Origin: Panorpa germanica
Lineage: Eukaryota; Arthropoda; Insecta; Mecoptera; Panorpidae
Assembly (NCBI GenBank): GCA_963678705.1
Contig: OY783212.1
Coordinates: forward strand, 7,378,001-7,442,000
DNA length: 64,000 nt
Direction: 5' to 3'
Shown here: positions 23,251 through 38,200 of the stretch, piece by piece
Layout of the letters: each line of letters starts with the position of its first letter
Position numbering within the stretch: the stretch's first letter is position 1
The notes under the pieces: generated by a model
Told to the model about the DNA's origin: nothing
What the model saw: the letters and a program-made list of their open reading frames with translations, nothing else
Database searches by the model: none
Made by a program: the position numbers and the translations under genes

Positions 23251-26200
23251 TCATTTCTTCTTTGCCTGAAGACCTGCACCAGCGTTGAATTTAAAGAAGA
23301 TAATATCTCCATCATCAACAGTATAATTACGTCCTTGTTGACGATATTTTCCAGCTGATTTCGCTGCAGCTTCACTACCTTCTTCTTTAAAATCTTTGTA
23401 ATGCATTACTTCAGCCATGATGAAACCTTTTTCAAAATCTGTATGGATCCTACCAGCAGCTTGTGGAGCTTTGGTTCCTTTCTGAAATAATAAATTGGAA
23501 TATTATAAGAAATAGCGTTATACTTTATTACAAGTAGTAGTATTTAATTGAGAAAACAAAATAGTGCAACAAAAGTAATACTGAATTGTTTTAATTACAT
23601 TATAGCAATGCTCAGCAATGCTATATATATAAATAGTTCTAGAAACGAGAATAATTAAGTATAATTATTTAGTTCCTATTATAATTAAATAAAAGCGCAG
23701 ATAAATATCTGTATAAATGTATAGTTATGAATAAATTAACAATAAAATGTTAATTTTCTTGTTTATAATTATATAATAAGAACTTAAATTAAAGAAATGA
23801 TAGTAATATTAAAATTATTATGTTTATTAAGAAACTTATGTGCTATGTTACCTGAATGGTCCAGGCCTTAACTTCATCTGCACCAGCTGTAAAAAAATAC
23901 TCCAACTGCAGGGCTTTGTAACCTTGTACGATGATCTTATCCAATACACTGAAAAGTAAATTATTTATTTAGTTATTATTATAAAATTAGTTCATATAAT
24001 TAAATAGATGTGTTTTCTTAACAAAAATGCTACACCAATAAAGTGAAATACGAGTATATATATATATATCTGGGTAACGTAATCTTCATTTACAAGATTT
24101 TAATCACAAATTCTTGAAAAGAGAATAATGTATTGACATTTGATTAAAATTTGCATATTTATGTGTTTACCCACATTTATCATTACACCACAATTAAATT
24201 GAAGATCGGTAACCAAATTTATAATGAATAATAATATATATAATGTATGCATAGTGAAACAGAAAGTAATAAATTTGTGGCTTAGAACTAAAAGAGTTAG
24301 CCATTTTTTTTCAAAATTTGAAAATACATAATCAGATTCTATCCAAACATATCTATTATTTGAACCAAAGTTAAAATAGATATTCTGCTTTATGTCAAAT
24401 GGAGTTAAAATAACTTTTGCTAAAAACTTTCATCTCGATTTTAAATGTGGATTTTTTGACAATGGCCTTTTTAACCACAAGCCACCGAAATAACATCTTT
24501 TATCTTGACTGTACTGGGGACAATGTTTTCAAACCCGAATTAAATAATAATGATAGGGTATGGTTTTATGAAATTTCAAGATTTTTATTTTAGAATTATC
24601 ATTTCAATTTATAATAACACAAAAAATATACTGAAGCTATTACACCTGCAATGTTATTTTTAAAACAGAGGCGGACTGGCTGACAATTTTGACGAATGTT
24701 AAAAGGATCAGTGACCGAGGGGTAACAGGTTCTTTTGTATATTATAATTATGAACCACAACTTTAGTATTAACTAGCTAACTTGAACTAATAATTTTGAA
24801 ACTCTTACCTGGTATTCTTAATACACTTATTTAATCAACGTAAACGTTAATTAAATTTGTCATAAGGTTAACATGACTTGTTTTAAAGAAAGCTGCTAAA
24901 TCAGTTAGAAGAGTTTATTGAATCAATGTTTGAAGACACAATATTTAATGCAGTACTAATCCGCCACTGTTTCAAAAAGTTAATAACGTAATATAGATAG
25001 CTGTTGATAATATGATTCTAGAAATAGTGGAGTTACATAATTATAATGAAATTCCGAATCTAAATTCGATTAAAATGGCTCATTGATATTTATCCCACGT
25101 TGAATAATATATTAAACTATTTATTCTAATAATAAACATTGAAATAATGAAAATATTTCTAAAGAATACGCAAAATGTAATTGCTTTCAAATTTCTTCAA
25201 ATATACTAATAAAAATATCACACTGCTACAAGTGTCTTAGGAAGACATTGAAAATATGCTATTATGGTTATTAACGAAACATGTCATTATATTTTTTTTT
25301 GACTTTTGTTTTTGTGGACTTTTTATTTATATAATAAAAAAATGCCTGTAATCATAATAAAAACGTTGAAATTGTTTTTATTCTTATTTCTTTTATAATA
25401 AATATATATTATTACAATGTTCTACTTTATTTACTATCTTTTTGTTAGAACATGTTATTACAGCAGGTATGTTCAATTTCTTGTTAAATAAAAAGTCTAT
25501 TGAGGTTGTTGTGCGTAAAAATTATCAGAAAATCCGAAAGTTGCGTTTCATTTTTCGCGGTAATTTTGAATATGACATAATATTTAAAATAGTGTTTTTA
25601 AACTAACCTGTTGCATTTCTTCTCCTCGCAGAATGCTGCTCGTTCTGCAGCATCCTCCATCTGGATCAGTTGGTGTTCGAACACACCTGAGAATGGGATA
25701 ATTATTGCACCAGGATCGTTCTTATCAACCCATTCCTTTATCTTGGCTAACCTATTGATTTAATTAATGTTAGTTGCGTATTAAAAATCAACCAATGTAT
25801 GATATTTTAAAAACATTTACCATTTATTCTTTTTCCTGATGAAATCATTTTCCGATAGATTTATTAGGTAAATACAAGGTTTCGTGGTTAGGAATAAAAA
25901 TTTATTCAGGTATTCAATCTGAAAATTAAATTAATGTTTAAAATATTAACTATATATTAATTATAATATATTTAAAAAAAAGAAAATATTACATACATCG
26001 ACTACACTCCAGTCATGGAATCGGAGATGTTGCTTTTCATCTACTAAAACAGCCTTAAATCTATGAAGAGCATCCTGAAAAAGAAAAAAAAATAACTTAG
26101 TGTGATGAGATTTCATATGCAAATTAGTATCAATGAAATCTACCTAATAAAACGGTATCACTTTTAAATAGGGGTCATTCATAAACTAAATATAAATTTC

Positions 26201-29200
26201 TACACAGTTTCAAATTTTGCCATTAAACTCAGACATATAATACTAAGACCTTTCAACAGACTGTTCTAGACAACAAAGAAGCTATTTTCGCTATTTATTT
26301 AAAATTATTTATTTGAAAGTAGACCGTTGAAAAAACGGTTTCAGTTACTCAAAATAATTTACAAAATAGACTTTTTGTACCTGTCCATTATGGTTTAAAT
26401 ATGACAACCGTTTTAAACATAATTAATTAATAAGCATCAGTGACATAGTAAAACCTAGTTCAGAATGACTTTCATAAAAATAACACGAATTAAAGCACGT
26501 GTTAAAATTTAAAAAATCATCAACACATTTGTACCAACAAAAAGAAAACCAAAATGAATAACAATGTATTTAGTTTTATGAACATGAATTGATAACAGGA
26601 ACAGAGTATGGGCATACGATATTAACACCTGTGAACATTATCTAGGTGGAATAATCTTATAAGTGTCAAAACATATTAAATGATGGTTTATGAGTTACAC
26701 GAAGGGCAAGGGCATCCATTGTAGTAACTTCGTGGGTCTGGTCACCTCGTCACCATCAGAGTGTGTGTGTGTCCATGACAGAAACAGAATGGATAATTCT
26801 TGTACTATAATGGATACATTCAAATTACGAAGTTGATGTTGAGATGGGAATGGGAGGGCATATTTGAGGCGTGTCCGTCGTGCCCAGGTCACAAGCCGTG
26901 ACTCCATGACTCGTGCCAACAAGCTGAGGAAAGGATATGCATAAACCCCATATACTAATAACCATTAGAAGGCCGTATTTACAATCAATTGAATATTATT
27001 AACAGAAATTCTTATTAATAATGCAATTTAAGTATGCTATATAAGAATAATGTCTTCAATATCATTTACTGCTACTTTTATTGGTGCAAAGAAAATTGCC
27101 TCAAACTTGTTCAGGTAATTATGAAACACGAATAGATAAAAATAAATATGATGTGTCCTTAATTTTCCTTCATCATTCATCATTTTTAAATGATGATTTC
27201 TCGGGCTTTCTAGGCACGTAGCCCTTTATCACCCCTAATAATGTTCTGCAGAAAATCGTCTTGGAATGCGAGTTTCGCACTTACTAGCATGCCACAAGCT
27301 AATTCCATGGTTTATTTTATACTTTTTATATAGAATTTATCTTGCAATGCAACTTTAACACTTTCTAGCTTGCCACAAGGTAATTCCAAGATTTATTTCC
27401 TTCCTAGGGCACTTAATTTGATTATAAAATTTGAAATGTTTTGAGCAGCTGTGAGGTTGGAAGATATTAATAATAAAGTGCGCATATTTATCATGTGGGA
27501 AGCTAGCAAAGTATAAAAAAGGCATCGTTTTAATGTATATCTTGAAAAAGGTTCTCCAGATTTTCTTTATTAACTGATATATTGTAGAGGAATAAATTAG
27601 GAAAGCTTTGACTGTTTTTCCGATTATTTGACCACTTAGTAAAACATATATTAAGGTTTAAAGTTGAAGTGTTATAAAAAAAATATACGGGTGAGAGATA
27701 TGGCTATAGCAATATACAACTTGGCAACGCTGTGAATTGTTACGTTCTGCGCGTGGTAACATTTACCATCACAGTGATTTCGTTGCAGTGTTGCCAAATT
27801 TCTTATATAAACTGTATACATAAATAACAGATTACATGAAGTTGGGTACACTCTCCGAAAAAAAAAATAATCTTATATCTTATATGGCCTATGCTTTTCG
27901 CTTGATAAATTCGAAACGGTCGACGGATTCAACGGTCTAGTGTGATTTTTCACAAACAAATTTTCGTACGGATATAACTGACTGAACAAGTGCATAGCAT
28001 GTCTTGGGACTCTGAAAACATTAAATGATTCATATGCAAATCAGCTAACAAATACCTCCTAAGACTTCAATTATATTTTAATTGCAGTCCAACAGATAAT
28101 AAACGGTACACGTCGACTTTAATTACAAGCCCTTTCCTTCTTCGTTAGAGGGTGTTAAGAACAACCCCATGTAATTGGTTTCTAGAATATTAAAGACTAG
28201 TTGTCAACGTAAAGTACTTCTATATATATATACTAGTGGATATATATGGTTAAAGAAAATGTAAGAAAAAGAACTTTTAAAAAGTTTTACTTTGTAACTT
28301 TACTTTTTCTTTTAGTATCCGTGTAAAATGGTAAATATACACGTAATATTTGGTTGTTAAAAATGTGTAAATTATACATAACTGTCTTGTCGGTGATGTA
28401 GGAGCTAAAAAGGGATAAGATACGAATTAAAACAGAGGAAAGAGCAGTAAAATACGAGGAGAAATTGAACAGAGCGGAAAGCAAAATTTTAAAGAAAATA
28501 AGACAGGATAGCATAAAGAATGGGGGGGGGGGGGGGTAGGAGGTCCAAAAAAGAGAAAGGAGTACTTTGAAAGGAATGGAATGGCGATCGAGGAGGCAGA
28601 GAGGAGAAGAGAAGGTGGCGCAAGTGTGGAAGAGGAGCTAAGGAGAAGGGATAAGGAGATACAACAGCAGGAGAGAATGGGAAAAATAGAAAAAAGTAAC
28701 TACAATAAAAGATATAAAAGGTTATGGAAAATAATGTGCCTCAGTACCTCATAGAAAAAGACATAAAACACATAAGACAGCAAGGTTTAGATTGGGAAAT
28801 GAGGAAAAAGGAAACAGAAACTGGGAAAAGAGTGAGGAAAGAACGTGTAGAATGTGCGGAGCGGAGGACGAAACACTGGAGCACAAGGAAAAAGTAGCGA
28901 GCGAAAGGAATATCGGCCAGCTATTAAAGGGAGGCAGTGAAGGAAAGAGGTGGATGGCGGAAATAGTAAGAAGGAAAGAAAAAACAGGAGAATAAATAAG
29001 CTGGTGGAGAATAATGTAAATTTAATTGTAATTTGAAATATGTATTAAGAATGTAGATTGTAAAGCCGAAAGGCGAACAATAAGCAATAAAAATAAAAAT
29101 AATATGGGTTGCATACATAACTGTCGTTTCAAGATTGACGACGATAGTAGGGAGAAATATATATTAGATAATTCACATTTCTTTTCTTACGCGTTAACTA

Positions 29201-32200
29201 ATGTTTCCTTGTTATGATAATCGTTTACAGTTTAGCATGAAAAGCATTGAATTTAATAAATGAAACATAGGAGAACATTGAAGCAGAGTGGAAGTCGGTA
29301 TCGGTATGAAAGCGGTATCGTTGTGTTTACCATATAATTTTGCTTTGAGAATTGGTAAGATATCAGCTTAAATGATACCTTAAAAGAAAGACCAATAACC
29401 GAGCATGTTTTTAAAAAGGTTTGAACGATCGAGTCTACTTTATTTATTTTTCTAAATGCCATATACTGCGCAGTTTTTTTAATTTAAAAAGTTTTTACGA
29501 CTTCAAAAGCATCTAGTATTTTTTTAAAATAAGACAGATGCTTGGAACTTGGTTTATTAGTTTAGCTACACATTTGACAAACGCTAAAAAATAAAACAAT
29601 TAACATGTACTAACTTAAATTTGCCCACTGTTGGCATTTAACTGTCACAAATTGGGTTTTTATAAAAATAACGTAAAAATAGTAGTAAAAAATAAATAAG
29701 CAGACAACGCCTAAGACATGTATAGCTCAAAATGTAGTAAATGGTGTCAGCTATCATTCCCTTAAGGCTTTGCACCTTGCTACCAAACACCCTGTATATT
29801 ATAATCGAAAAATCTTTTTGAAGAAAATCACTCTTTATCTAGTCACAATTGCACTTCGCCAAAATTAATTGTATCAGGTCTCAATCGCTTCGCTGAAATC
29901 AATTGTAGCCAGTCACAATAGTGTTCAACGATATTTCAGAGATGAGATTTTTGATGCTTTATTGTAAAATACAGTAGATAGTATTAAATTGGAGACTGTT
30001 TTCCAAAATTCAGGAAATTCATATGAATTCCAGGATATCTGGCAATACTGGCACTGGTTTATGATATTCATATCTACATTTATTATTGAATGTGTGCGTG
30101 TCGTGTGTGTGTGTGTGTATGGGTGTGTGTGTAAATTCAATTGAGAGTTATGGGAGATGTTTTCAATTACAATACAATAGAATATGTTTGTAATGATTAG
30201 TGACGATTCTCCTCCATAAGTTGTTTTACCTGTTACTTGTTGTAACCTGCAGCGCTATTTATTAATGGAAAATACAATCAACCACGTAAAAGTCTAACTG
30301 AAATTCTTCTAGGTTCTAGCCCTAGATGGACATGACCACCCAAGACGCAAGTCACGGTACGGTGTACGGATTCAAAATGAAAAATAAAAAAAATTGAAAT
30401 ATAAAACATGTATCTAAAAAAAATATAATTATCTATTATATTAATATTAAGTATGCAAAATCAAAATGAATATAAAAAATATTGATTTATCTATTGAATA
30501 TTTGCTTAGTCATTTTTGTTATTGTTGTATTTTATATAGAAATAAGAATCTCAAACTTTTTGTATAGATGTCAATATTGTTAAAAACAAATTTAAACCAC
30601 CAAAATGTAGCTTCGTTATAAGTATTATATATAAAACTATGTATGAGGAAAGAAGATGGTAGCTATCTATAGTGCCTCAAACATTTTAGGAACAGGTTGT
30701 ATTTTTCTTTATCTTTTACTAACGTTTGGAATGAAACGTTTCGGTTCCATGTACCAAAATAATAAACCGATAATTTTTTTTATAATACCCATTATATTTT
30801 ACTAAAATGACATTTTTCTCTATTTATAATTCACCAGGGTTAGGAAAAAGAAAAGGAAAGAAGAAGAACAGCTTTAAAAGAGATTTGATAGAAATTGGAA
30901 CATCATAGTTAAGGCGATTCCTGTGTCATATCGAGAAGCTGAAATAGGAAAAGAATGAGGATCTTGAACGTTGAATGAGGAGGTGATTGATGAAGCACCG
31001 ATGGAATAATTTGAAATGGAATAAGGAAAGAAGCTGATATATAGAAAAGTAGAATTATTGTATAGTGTATAAGTTATATGTTATAAGAAAATGTATATAA
31101 AAAATGTAATATTGATTTAAAAGTGCTAATAACTACCAATAGTTGATGCACTGAAAAATAAACATAAAAAAAAATCACCAGGGTAGGGTCCCAATTTGCG
31201 TCGTTAATAGTGATCAAAAAAAGACGATGCCAATCGAATTAATGTTTTTCTATATGTAAAATTGTATTTCAAAAAGTATTTTCCTTATTGGTAGCCGAAT
31301 AAACTAAAAAATGTATGAGAAAATAAAAATCACTAAAATATTAGCCAAAATCGAAAACAACGCGACTTGTAGTGCCCATTTGCTCAACTTATTAGGCCAC
31401 GTACATTACTTATATAAACGGGGGTAATTCAATCATGAAATATTTCAAAACAATAACACTAACATAGAAGTTTGTTCACATGATAAAGTGTGCTAATGCA
31501 AAACAACTTAAATACACCCTAATCAATACATCGAATGGTCGGCATCACAAGTAGTATGTCCAGTTTGAGATCATCGTAATTACTTGTACTTATTTTGTAA
31601 CTTTTTCTCTGGCGTCATGCGTTATGAATTGAACTAGTGTAATATTCATTTGTTTGTTAATATTGGTAACTAAATTGTAGTGAAAAAGCAACTTCAAGTT
31701 AAACTTTTATTTGTCAATGTTAAGAAAGCAAATAAATATCATTATCAAAGAAATGAATATCACACTAATTTAATTCATCACGTATAAACGTCAGACAAAA
31801 AATCAATTATCCCTAACTCTTAATAAATTAATTTTAAACATCTAATAGAATTAGAAAATCCTACTCCAATGTTGAGAATTTGTGTTAGATTCTAGTGATA
31901 TTTATGAATGTTGTAAAAATTATTGGATTCCCGATACTCATAAGAATATTGATGGATGATATCATGACATTAGACACAGAGAGGGGTCTATTGAATGCTT
32001 GGATCAATGAAAACCACTTGTAAGTGATAGTTTGACGGACATTAATGAACGATTCAGAACAGCGGGAGTGTGAATACACACGCAGTGCCACCTGTGATCA
32101 TAAATAGATAACATTACAGAAGAATGAAGAAAAGTTAGAATAATAATTTATCTATTAATGTTTATTTTTTAAAAGAAATTGTGAAATTCTTTTACTTTTG

Positions 32201-35200
32201 ATTTGTGGTATAATAGAAAGAGGGTTAATAATTTTAAGATTGTGATTTTTATTTATTTTTGGTCGTTCTTTTCTACATTTTATATTTTAACCCTGGAACT
32301 TATGACTCATTTTTCTACCTTCAAAATTAGTCCTACGGAGATAAATGGACTTTATCATGCATAAAGATCTATGTTATTTTATAAGAAAGAAAACGGTGTG
32401 TGTCAAAGATCCAAATTAGAAACTGAAAAACCAAAGATATCAATAAAACCTTTTATGTTTTCAAAAATATTCGCGTGAGGTCCCTAGTAATGAGTTTGAT
32501 ATCGCATTGACTACTTAGGTTTCATAATCTAAGACGATTCTGTCGATTTATAATAGAAAGCATTCCGTTACGGGGGGTAGGTCAAAAGGCTATTAAGGAA
32601 GAAAGTGACACAAGTGTCAATAAAATCTACAAAACAACAATGAAGACCAAAATGACAAATAATACAGTGACAAATGATAATCAAACATTAATCAATCATG
32701 GTGGTCAAAGAAATGACAAATAAAAACCACCCTGTCACCCTGTGTGGTCAAAATGTCTATAGCGTATGTTTTTATTTATGATCTGCTAATGGGAATAAAT
32801 TTAAGGCTTTTATGTAGCTATGCACACCTATTTTGGGATTAAATCTATTTACATATGTAATCAAAGGATATTTACTTACAATACTCCACTACATCGCTGC
32901 TTAATAAGTGTACGATTATGTATGTACATAATCAATATAACTTGATAAAAACCAAAACAAAATGGTGCAAAAATAGAACCCGAAGACACAGCAGTATAGC
33001 GTCAAGTATCGAAGCTCACTGTGTCACTAATAAGTAGTTATCTCCCAGTAAACCATTAGAAGTTATTATTTCAACTTCCAACTTCAATTCGTTACGATAG
33101 ATTTCGTACGAATTCAAGTTCTCTAAATGTATATTTCTTTAAAATTACTTACACATATAATACATACAATATTTGTTAAAGTAACTTCTTTGAATTATCA
33201 ATTTTTAGTAAAAACAATACTTACATATTCTCCCTTTAGTTTCTTATCGGCTCCTCGGCCAACTGTTTTCTCCAACTTGTCTAGTTTAGCCATTAAACTT
33301 TCCTCATCTTTCAGACGAAGCTCTTCTCCGATGATTTCCAAGTCTCGGACGGGATTAACATCACCTTCTACATGGATAACATCTTCGCTGTCAAACGCAC
33401 CTGGAATAAACATCAGTTGTTTAATTTTATGTAAGAATATCGAAAAATGTGCGAAATTCTAGTAGAACTGGTATTACAGAATAAATATTTCCTCGAACAT
33501 AACGTCTACTCCGTGCCTGAATAAGAAAAGATTTAAAATTAAAATCCATAAATTACGTCACACAAATTTCATGTTATTCTGAGACTCCCCTCCCTTCCTC
33601 ACACATTTTTAATGAATACAAATTTATCATATTCAATCAAATTTTTTCGAAATTTTGTCTCCCAGGAAAATTATTTCGAAGAAGTCTATTTCAGACTGCA
33701 TGTGACGCTACAAAGATTCACATACTATGGTCGGTAACCACCACCATTTAAATAGACAATTAGTTTACAAGTGCAATATTTAACATCATGTTTAAAACAA
33801 TACTATTGTTTTCTAACAATGCAGTTGATAATGTTTTAATCATAGATTAGACACGTATGATCCTGTAAATATTTGATGGATGATCATTTCGCGTGTCAAA
33901 CTAGATAATAGCCACTATCCCCTCCCCTACCGCATGGGAGAATATCAATAACAATTCAAAACAAATAAATAACTTGCATTTGCCAGTATAACAATGTATA
34001 CTTACAACTAGGGATGCGACAATCTAAACCTAAAACAGGAGTTGGTTATGCGGCTCCCAAATATATGAACTTACAACGACATTAAAGCATATAAATATCA
34101 GAAGTAAAATTTGTGAACCATGTGCAACTACCAGAGCCTCAAATGTCCAATAACTCCTTATATTTTAGGAGATATTAACAATTAAAATAGTCATTTTGTT
34201 TCTTTAATTTTTCCAATGCATGGTATGTCACGTTCGCCGATTTACCATCTCTTTTATACATCATACGACGTATACCAGTGTGTCTGTGACTACTAATAGC
34301 TTGGTTGTGTATACTATGAAGTATTATATTACGATAGTTAAGGAAAAGGAACAATAAACTGGATTGCTCATTTCTTCTGTGACGTCTTATGCATATCTCA
34401 CATGCGGTAAAACGGAAATTCAAATTTGGTATAACTATCTAGCGTCTACTTTAGGATATTCAAAATAATAAAAACGTCAATGCACACATATTAACCTTAA
34501 TTTCAATCATATATTAAAAAAACGATAAAAAAAAAATGAGTTACAGTTTAATAATATCGATAGATATATCGATTTCGAACATCGGTATGAAGTAAATATC
34601 GAACAATTCACAACTCGACTAACAAATAGGAATCCATATGTGATCAGCTAGTCTATATATGAAATATTTTATTCTGTTTCTATTATTTTTCCAGACTGCA
34701 ATTTGCGATATTATTAATGAAGCTAGCAGCTAGTTATGCCAACGTACTCGTATATCGCACGCGATATATACGGGCAGGGAATATGTTAATTTCTACCTAA
34801 AACATATTATTTTCATAAATGTTTTATTAATGAATAACCTTAATGTAATTATAATAATATCGTATATACACAGGTTGCATGTGTGTTTGTAAAAAAATTG
34901 CGTTTTTAAATAATAAATACTTTAATTATTATAACTAATTACGTTCTGCCAATTAGTGGTAATTAAAAGCGTATTGAATTACAATAAATGTTGATGTTAT
35001 AATTGCAACAGAGTGAAGTATTTAATTACCAAATCAATAATTATAAAATATATGCATACACCTACAATGTAAAAATATTGATTTAATGTCGATTTTTTAA
35101 TAGTCAGTTTATCGTGGTTTATTATAAATTTTGGTTAGTACTTTTGTTTTTCAGTTCTGATTTTAGTTCGAGTCTAACATAACTGTAGTTTAAATATCTG

Positions 35201-38200
35201 GGTTACATTTTTCGTTAGTTAACTATGGTCGATCTTTGATAAAACTATAATTAGCAGTTTTCTATACCGAAAAACCGGAGCAAAACCTGTTGTAAATTAT
35301 TCGAATGCCAAACATGCCAAATATTGTGACCAAATTGCTCGGTCGTTTTCAGGTATGAAGAACGTCTTTAGGAAGAGAATCAGAAACGTACTTGCAAATA
35401 CTTATTCATTCAATTAAATAAATTTATGTGGATAGTTAATGTAACTAATAATTATTATTCTTGTACACAAATTGTCCAAAATATTTAAAATCCATGTACG
35501 GGAAAAAATAGCGCAGACTTGCTTGGTACTGAACCAAAGTATAGAATGCAAAGAGTAATTAAAATGATAAAAAAATATGCGTTGATTTTGTTTCATTCTT
35601 CTATGATCCTCACCTTAAAAAGTAAGTCACAAATTTTAAGTAATATTCATGTACGAATGTTTTTCAAAATATTACGTTAACTTTTACATCTCCAGAGGGT
35701 TTTCGGTAATAGAAATGACCAATATAAAATGCAAATCAATTGAGCAAGTGAAGACAAGTACAAAATCAAACTTAATAATTCAATACTTAGTAATCAGATA
35801 TAATAATAATAACTTACGGCAAAGATGGAATATAGCATCACAAGCGCTGATATTAGAAAGGAAGGCGTTTCCAAGGCCCTGCCCTTCAGACGCGCCCTTT
35901 ACAAGACCAGCAATGTCCACCACGTTCAGGAAGGCTGGTACTTTGCTGGAAAAAAGATTTAAAAAATAATAAAAACGTGCAAATTATTCAAACATGGTCC
36001 GTTATTAAGTTGGCAGGAAGGTGTAAGAGGGTGGACACGAGGAGGAGTTGATCGAAAATTAATGAAGAGTGCCACTGCCACAGTGGTTTTGTTTACTGGA
36101 TAATGATTACTGCAAATGTGATTAAAATATACGTATGAAGAGTACCCAAGAATTAACTAGTGAATTGTTTCTCATGGGAGTAATGATTTTAAACTAAGGC
36201 ACAGATTATATAGTCAACATTAAGTGCATTATCTCTGATTATCTCAATGTTACTATATGTAGTTGTGAACTGATAATTAGAAATATTATACTCGTAATTT
36301 CCTTTGCAGCCAAGTTAAATAATTGCAACAGTTTTTTTTAATATAAATTATTAAAAAATGAATTTGCAGTAACTGAAAATGGTTTCTTTGGAGATGATAT
36401 ATCCACAAAAACAATTAATACCCGAAAATGTGTAGCAACTTGATTTAATTGCTATCCAAGTTACACCTGATCTTAAAATGTAAGAATTCCAAATTTGCGA
36501 TCGAGATAAAAGTTTGAAAGGATTGTATTGATACAAGAAAAATGACATTACTGTCCCTTTTAGCAACAAACTACGTACGCCTCCGCAAAATTTTGTGACG
36601 CTTACCTTACCTTTTTGTGAATGAATGCTACTAATATGATTACAAATTATGTATTTTGTTATTCTAGAACGTCTTATTCTTTTAATTCAAAGTTATAATG
36701 TTTAATTTTTATAGGCAACTAGCAGGGTAATTAAAATTTAGATTAACAGTTTTTACGTAAACAGGAATTTTTGTTATTGTTAAATAAACCATAACAATAC
36801 ATAGAACTGTGTTTAGTGGAAGTACTACTTATGTTAATAGATGCATTATTTTTGGAATGATTAGATTTGGACTAATTTAGCATTGAATTACTTTAGGTTT
36901 GAACAAATTTAGGTTTGGACTAATTAGCTTTAGACTACTTTTTTATTTGAACTAGAGCAAAAGGTTTGGACACATTTAAATTATGAATTGGGCGATGGAT
37001 CAAAATGCAAAAGGACTTCCTTTAGAAATAAATGAAAGATATGGCATTAGCCCTGCCGTTATCATTTTTAAATCTAAATACATAATTCCTAATTTCATTT
37101 TAAAATTAAAATATTTAACTGAAACATTAACTTTCCCTTTTTAGAAGTTTTAAATTCCGAAATATTTTTTACACTTAATAATGACATATGCAAAATTATA
37201 ATTTTCTATCTTTTCTAGTTTAATAATAAATTAATAAAGTACGCGTTTTCCAGATATCTTATAAACAGTTGTCGCCGGCAACTTTGTGTTTTCATCATAT
37301 TTACCAAGGAAAGAGAAGAAATCGAATCGAATATTAGATAACGAACGGTAATTATTATAAGTACATCGTCTTAATTTAAAAGTCAGGTTTCTGGATTAAT
37401 TTATACATAATTTTTTGTACACAAATAATAATATTTAAAACGCATTTTCAAGAAATATTTGACTGGAACTTACATAAACGCAACACACGATAAACGAAGT
37501 AGTAAGTAGAATATAAAAACATAAACTTATATCATAACGGAACCTTATGCACGTTATAATGTTTTACGTCAATTTTTTCATATAAAATCAAAATCGTCTC
37601 GAATTTAAGCCTGAAGCAACACACAGGACATCAAATTATTACAATTTTGTTACAAAATGATCACGTCTCGGTTTTCGCAGACAACGAACGCTCAGTTTTT
37701 AAGATAACGAACTCAAATTGCAGTTATTTTTACTATGTTTAACATTTTTGATATAAGTATATACTTATCATTATCATTTTTTTATTATTTTATAGCCCCC
37801 AGCTTTTAAACATTTATATATTTTTATACAATATTTTATTTGATTTTTTAAATTATATTTTATGCCAAAGTTGTAATGATCGGTATCGTATCAGTATGTA
37901 CTAGATAAATGGATGCTGAGAGGCTAGTAAATTATCAGCCAGATACTGTTTCTGTACTGTTACTATATATCCATTCCTTGTTTTTCCATTAATTCTGAGA
38001 TAACAACTGAAATGCTCTTCAAAGCAATCCCGTTCAAAAATAACACATTTATAAGACTAACCATACAGACCTGGATTCAAATTCACATTCAACGTATACA
38101 GAGTGTTGCAGTCAACGACCTAACCACCTCGCTCACGCTGAGGACAATCAGACATTATATTAACCTAAAAAAAATGTATACAAAAGGTAACTATGTATCT

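Larger units (their letters stand above)
26075..33224 (-). other. OLA1 intron 4, repeat-rich
   Basis: A 7.15-kb phase-0 GT-AG intron holding a truncated LINE (28374-29125), another retro-insertion (30831-31184), a duplicated segment (27259-27410), a dispersed repeat (27518-27665), a (GT)n run near 30100 and a GC-richer island of unknown origin at 26690-26930. A Tc1/mariner-style end (ACACCCTGTATA) lies near 29785. No other gene is supported. Confidence 0.8.

Noticed and set aside
28792-28995. A small 67-codon gene on the plus strand
   Set aside because: It is the C-terminal reading of the truncated LINE bounded by a target duplication.
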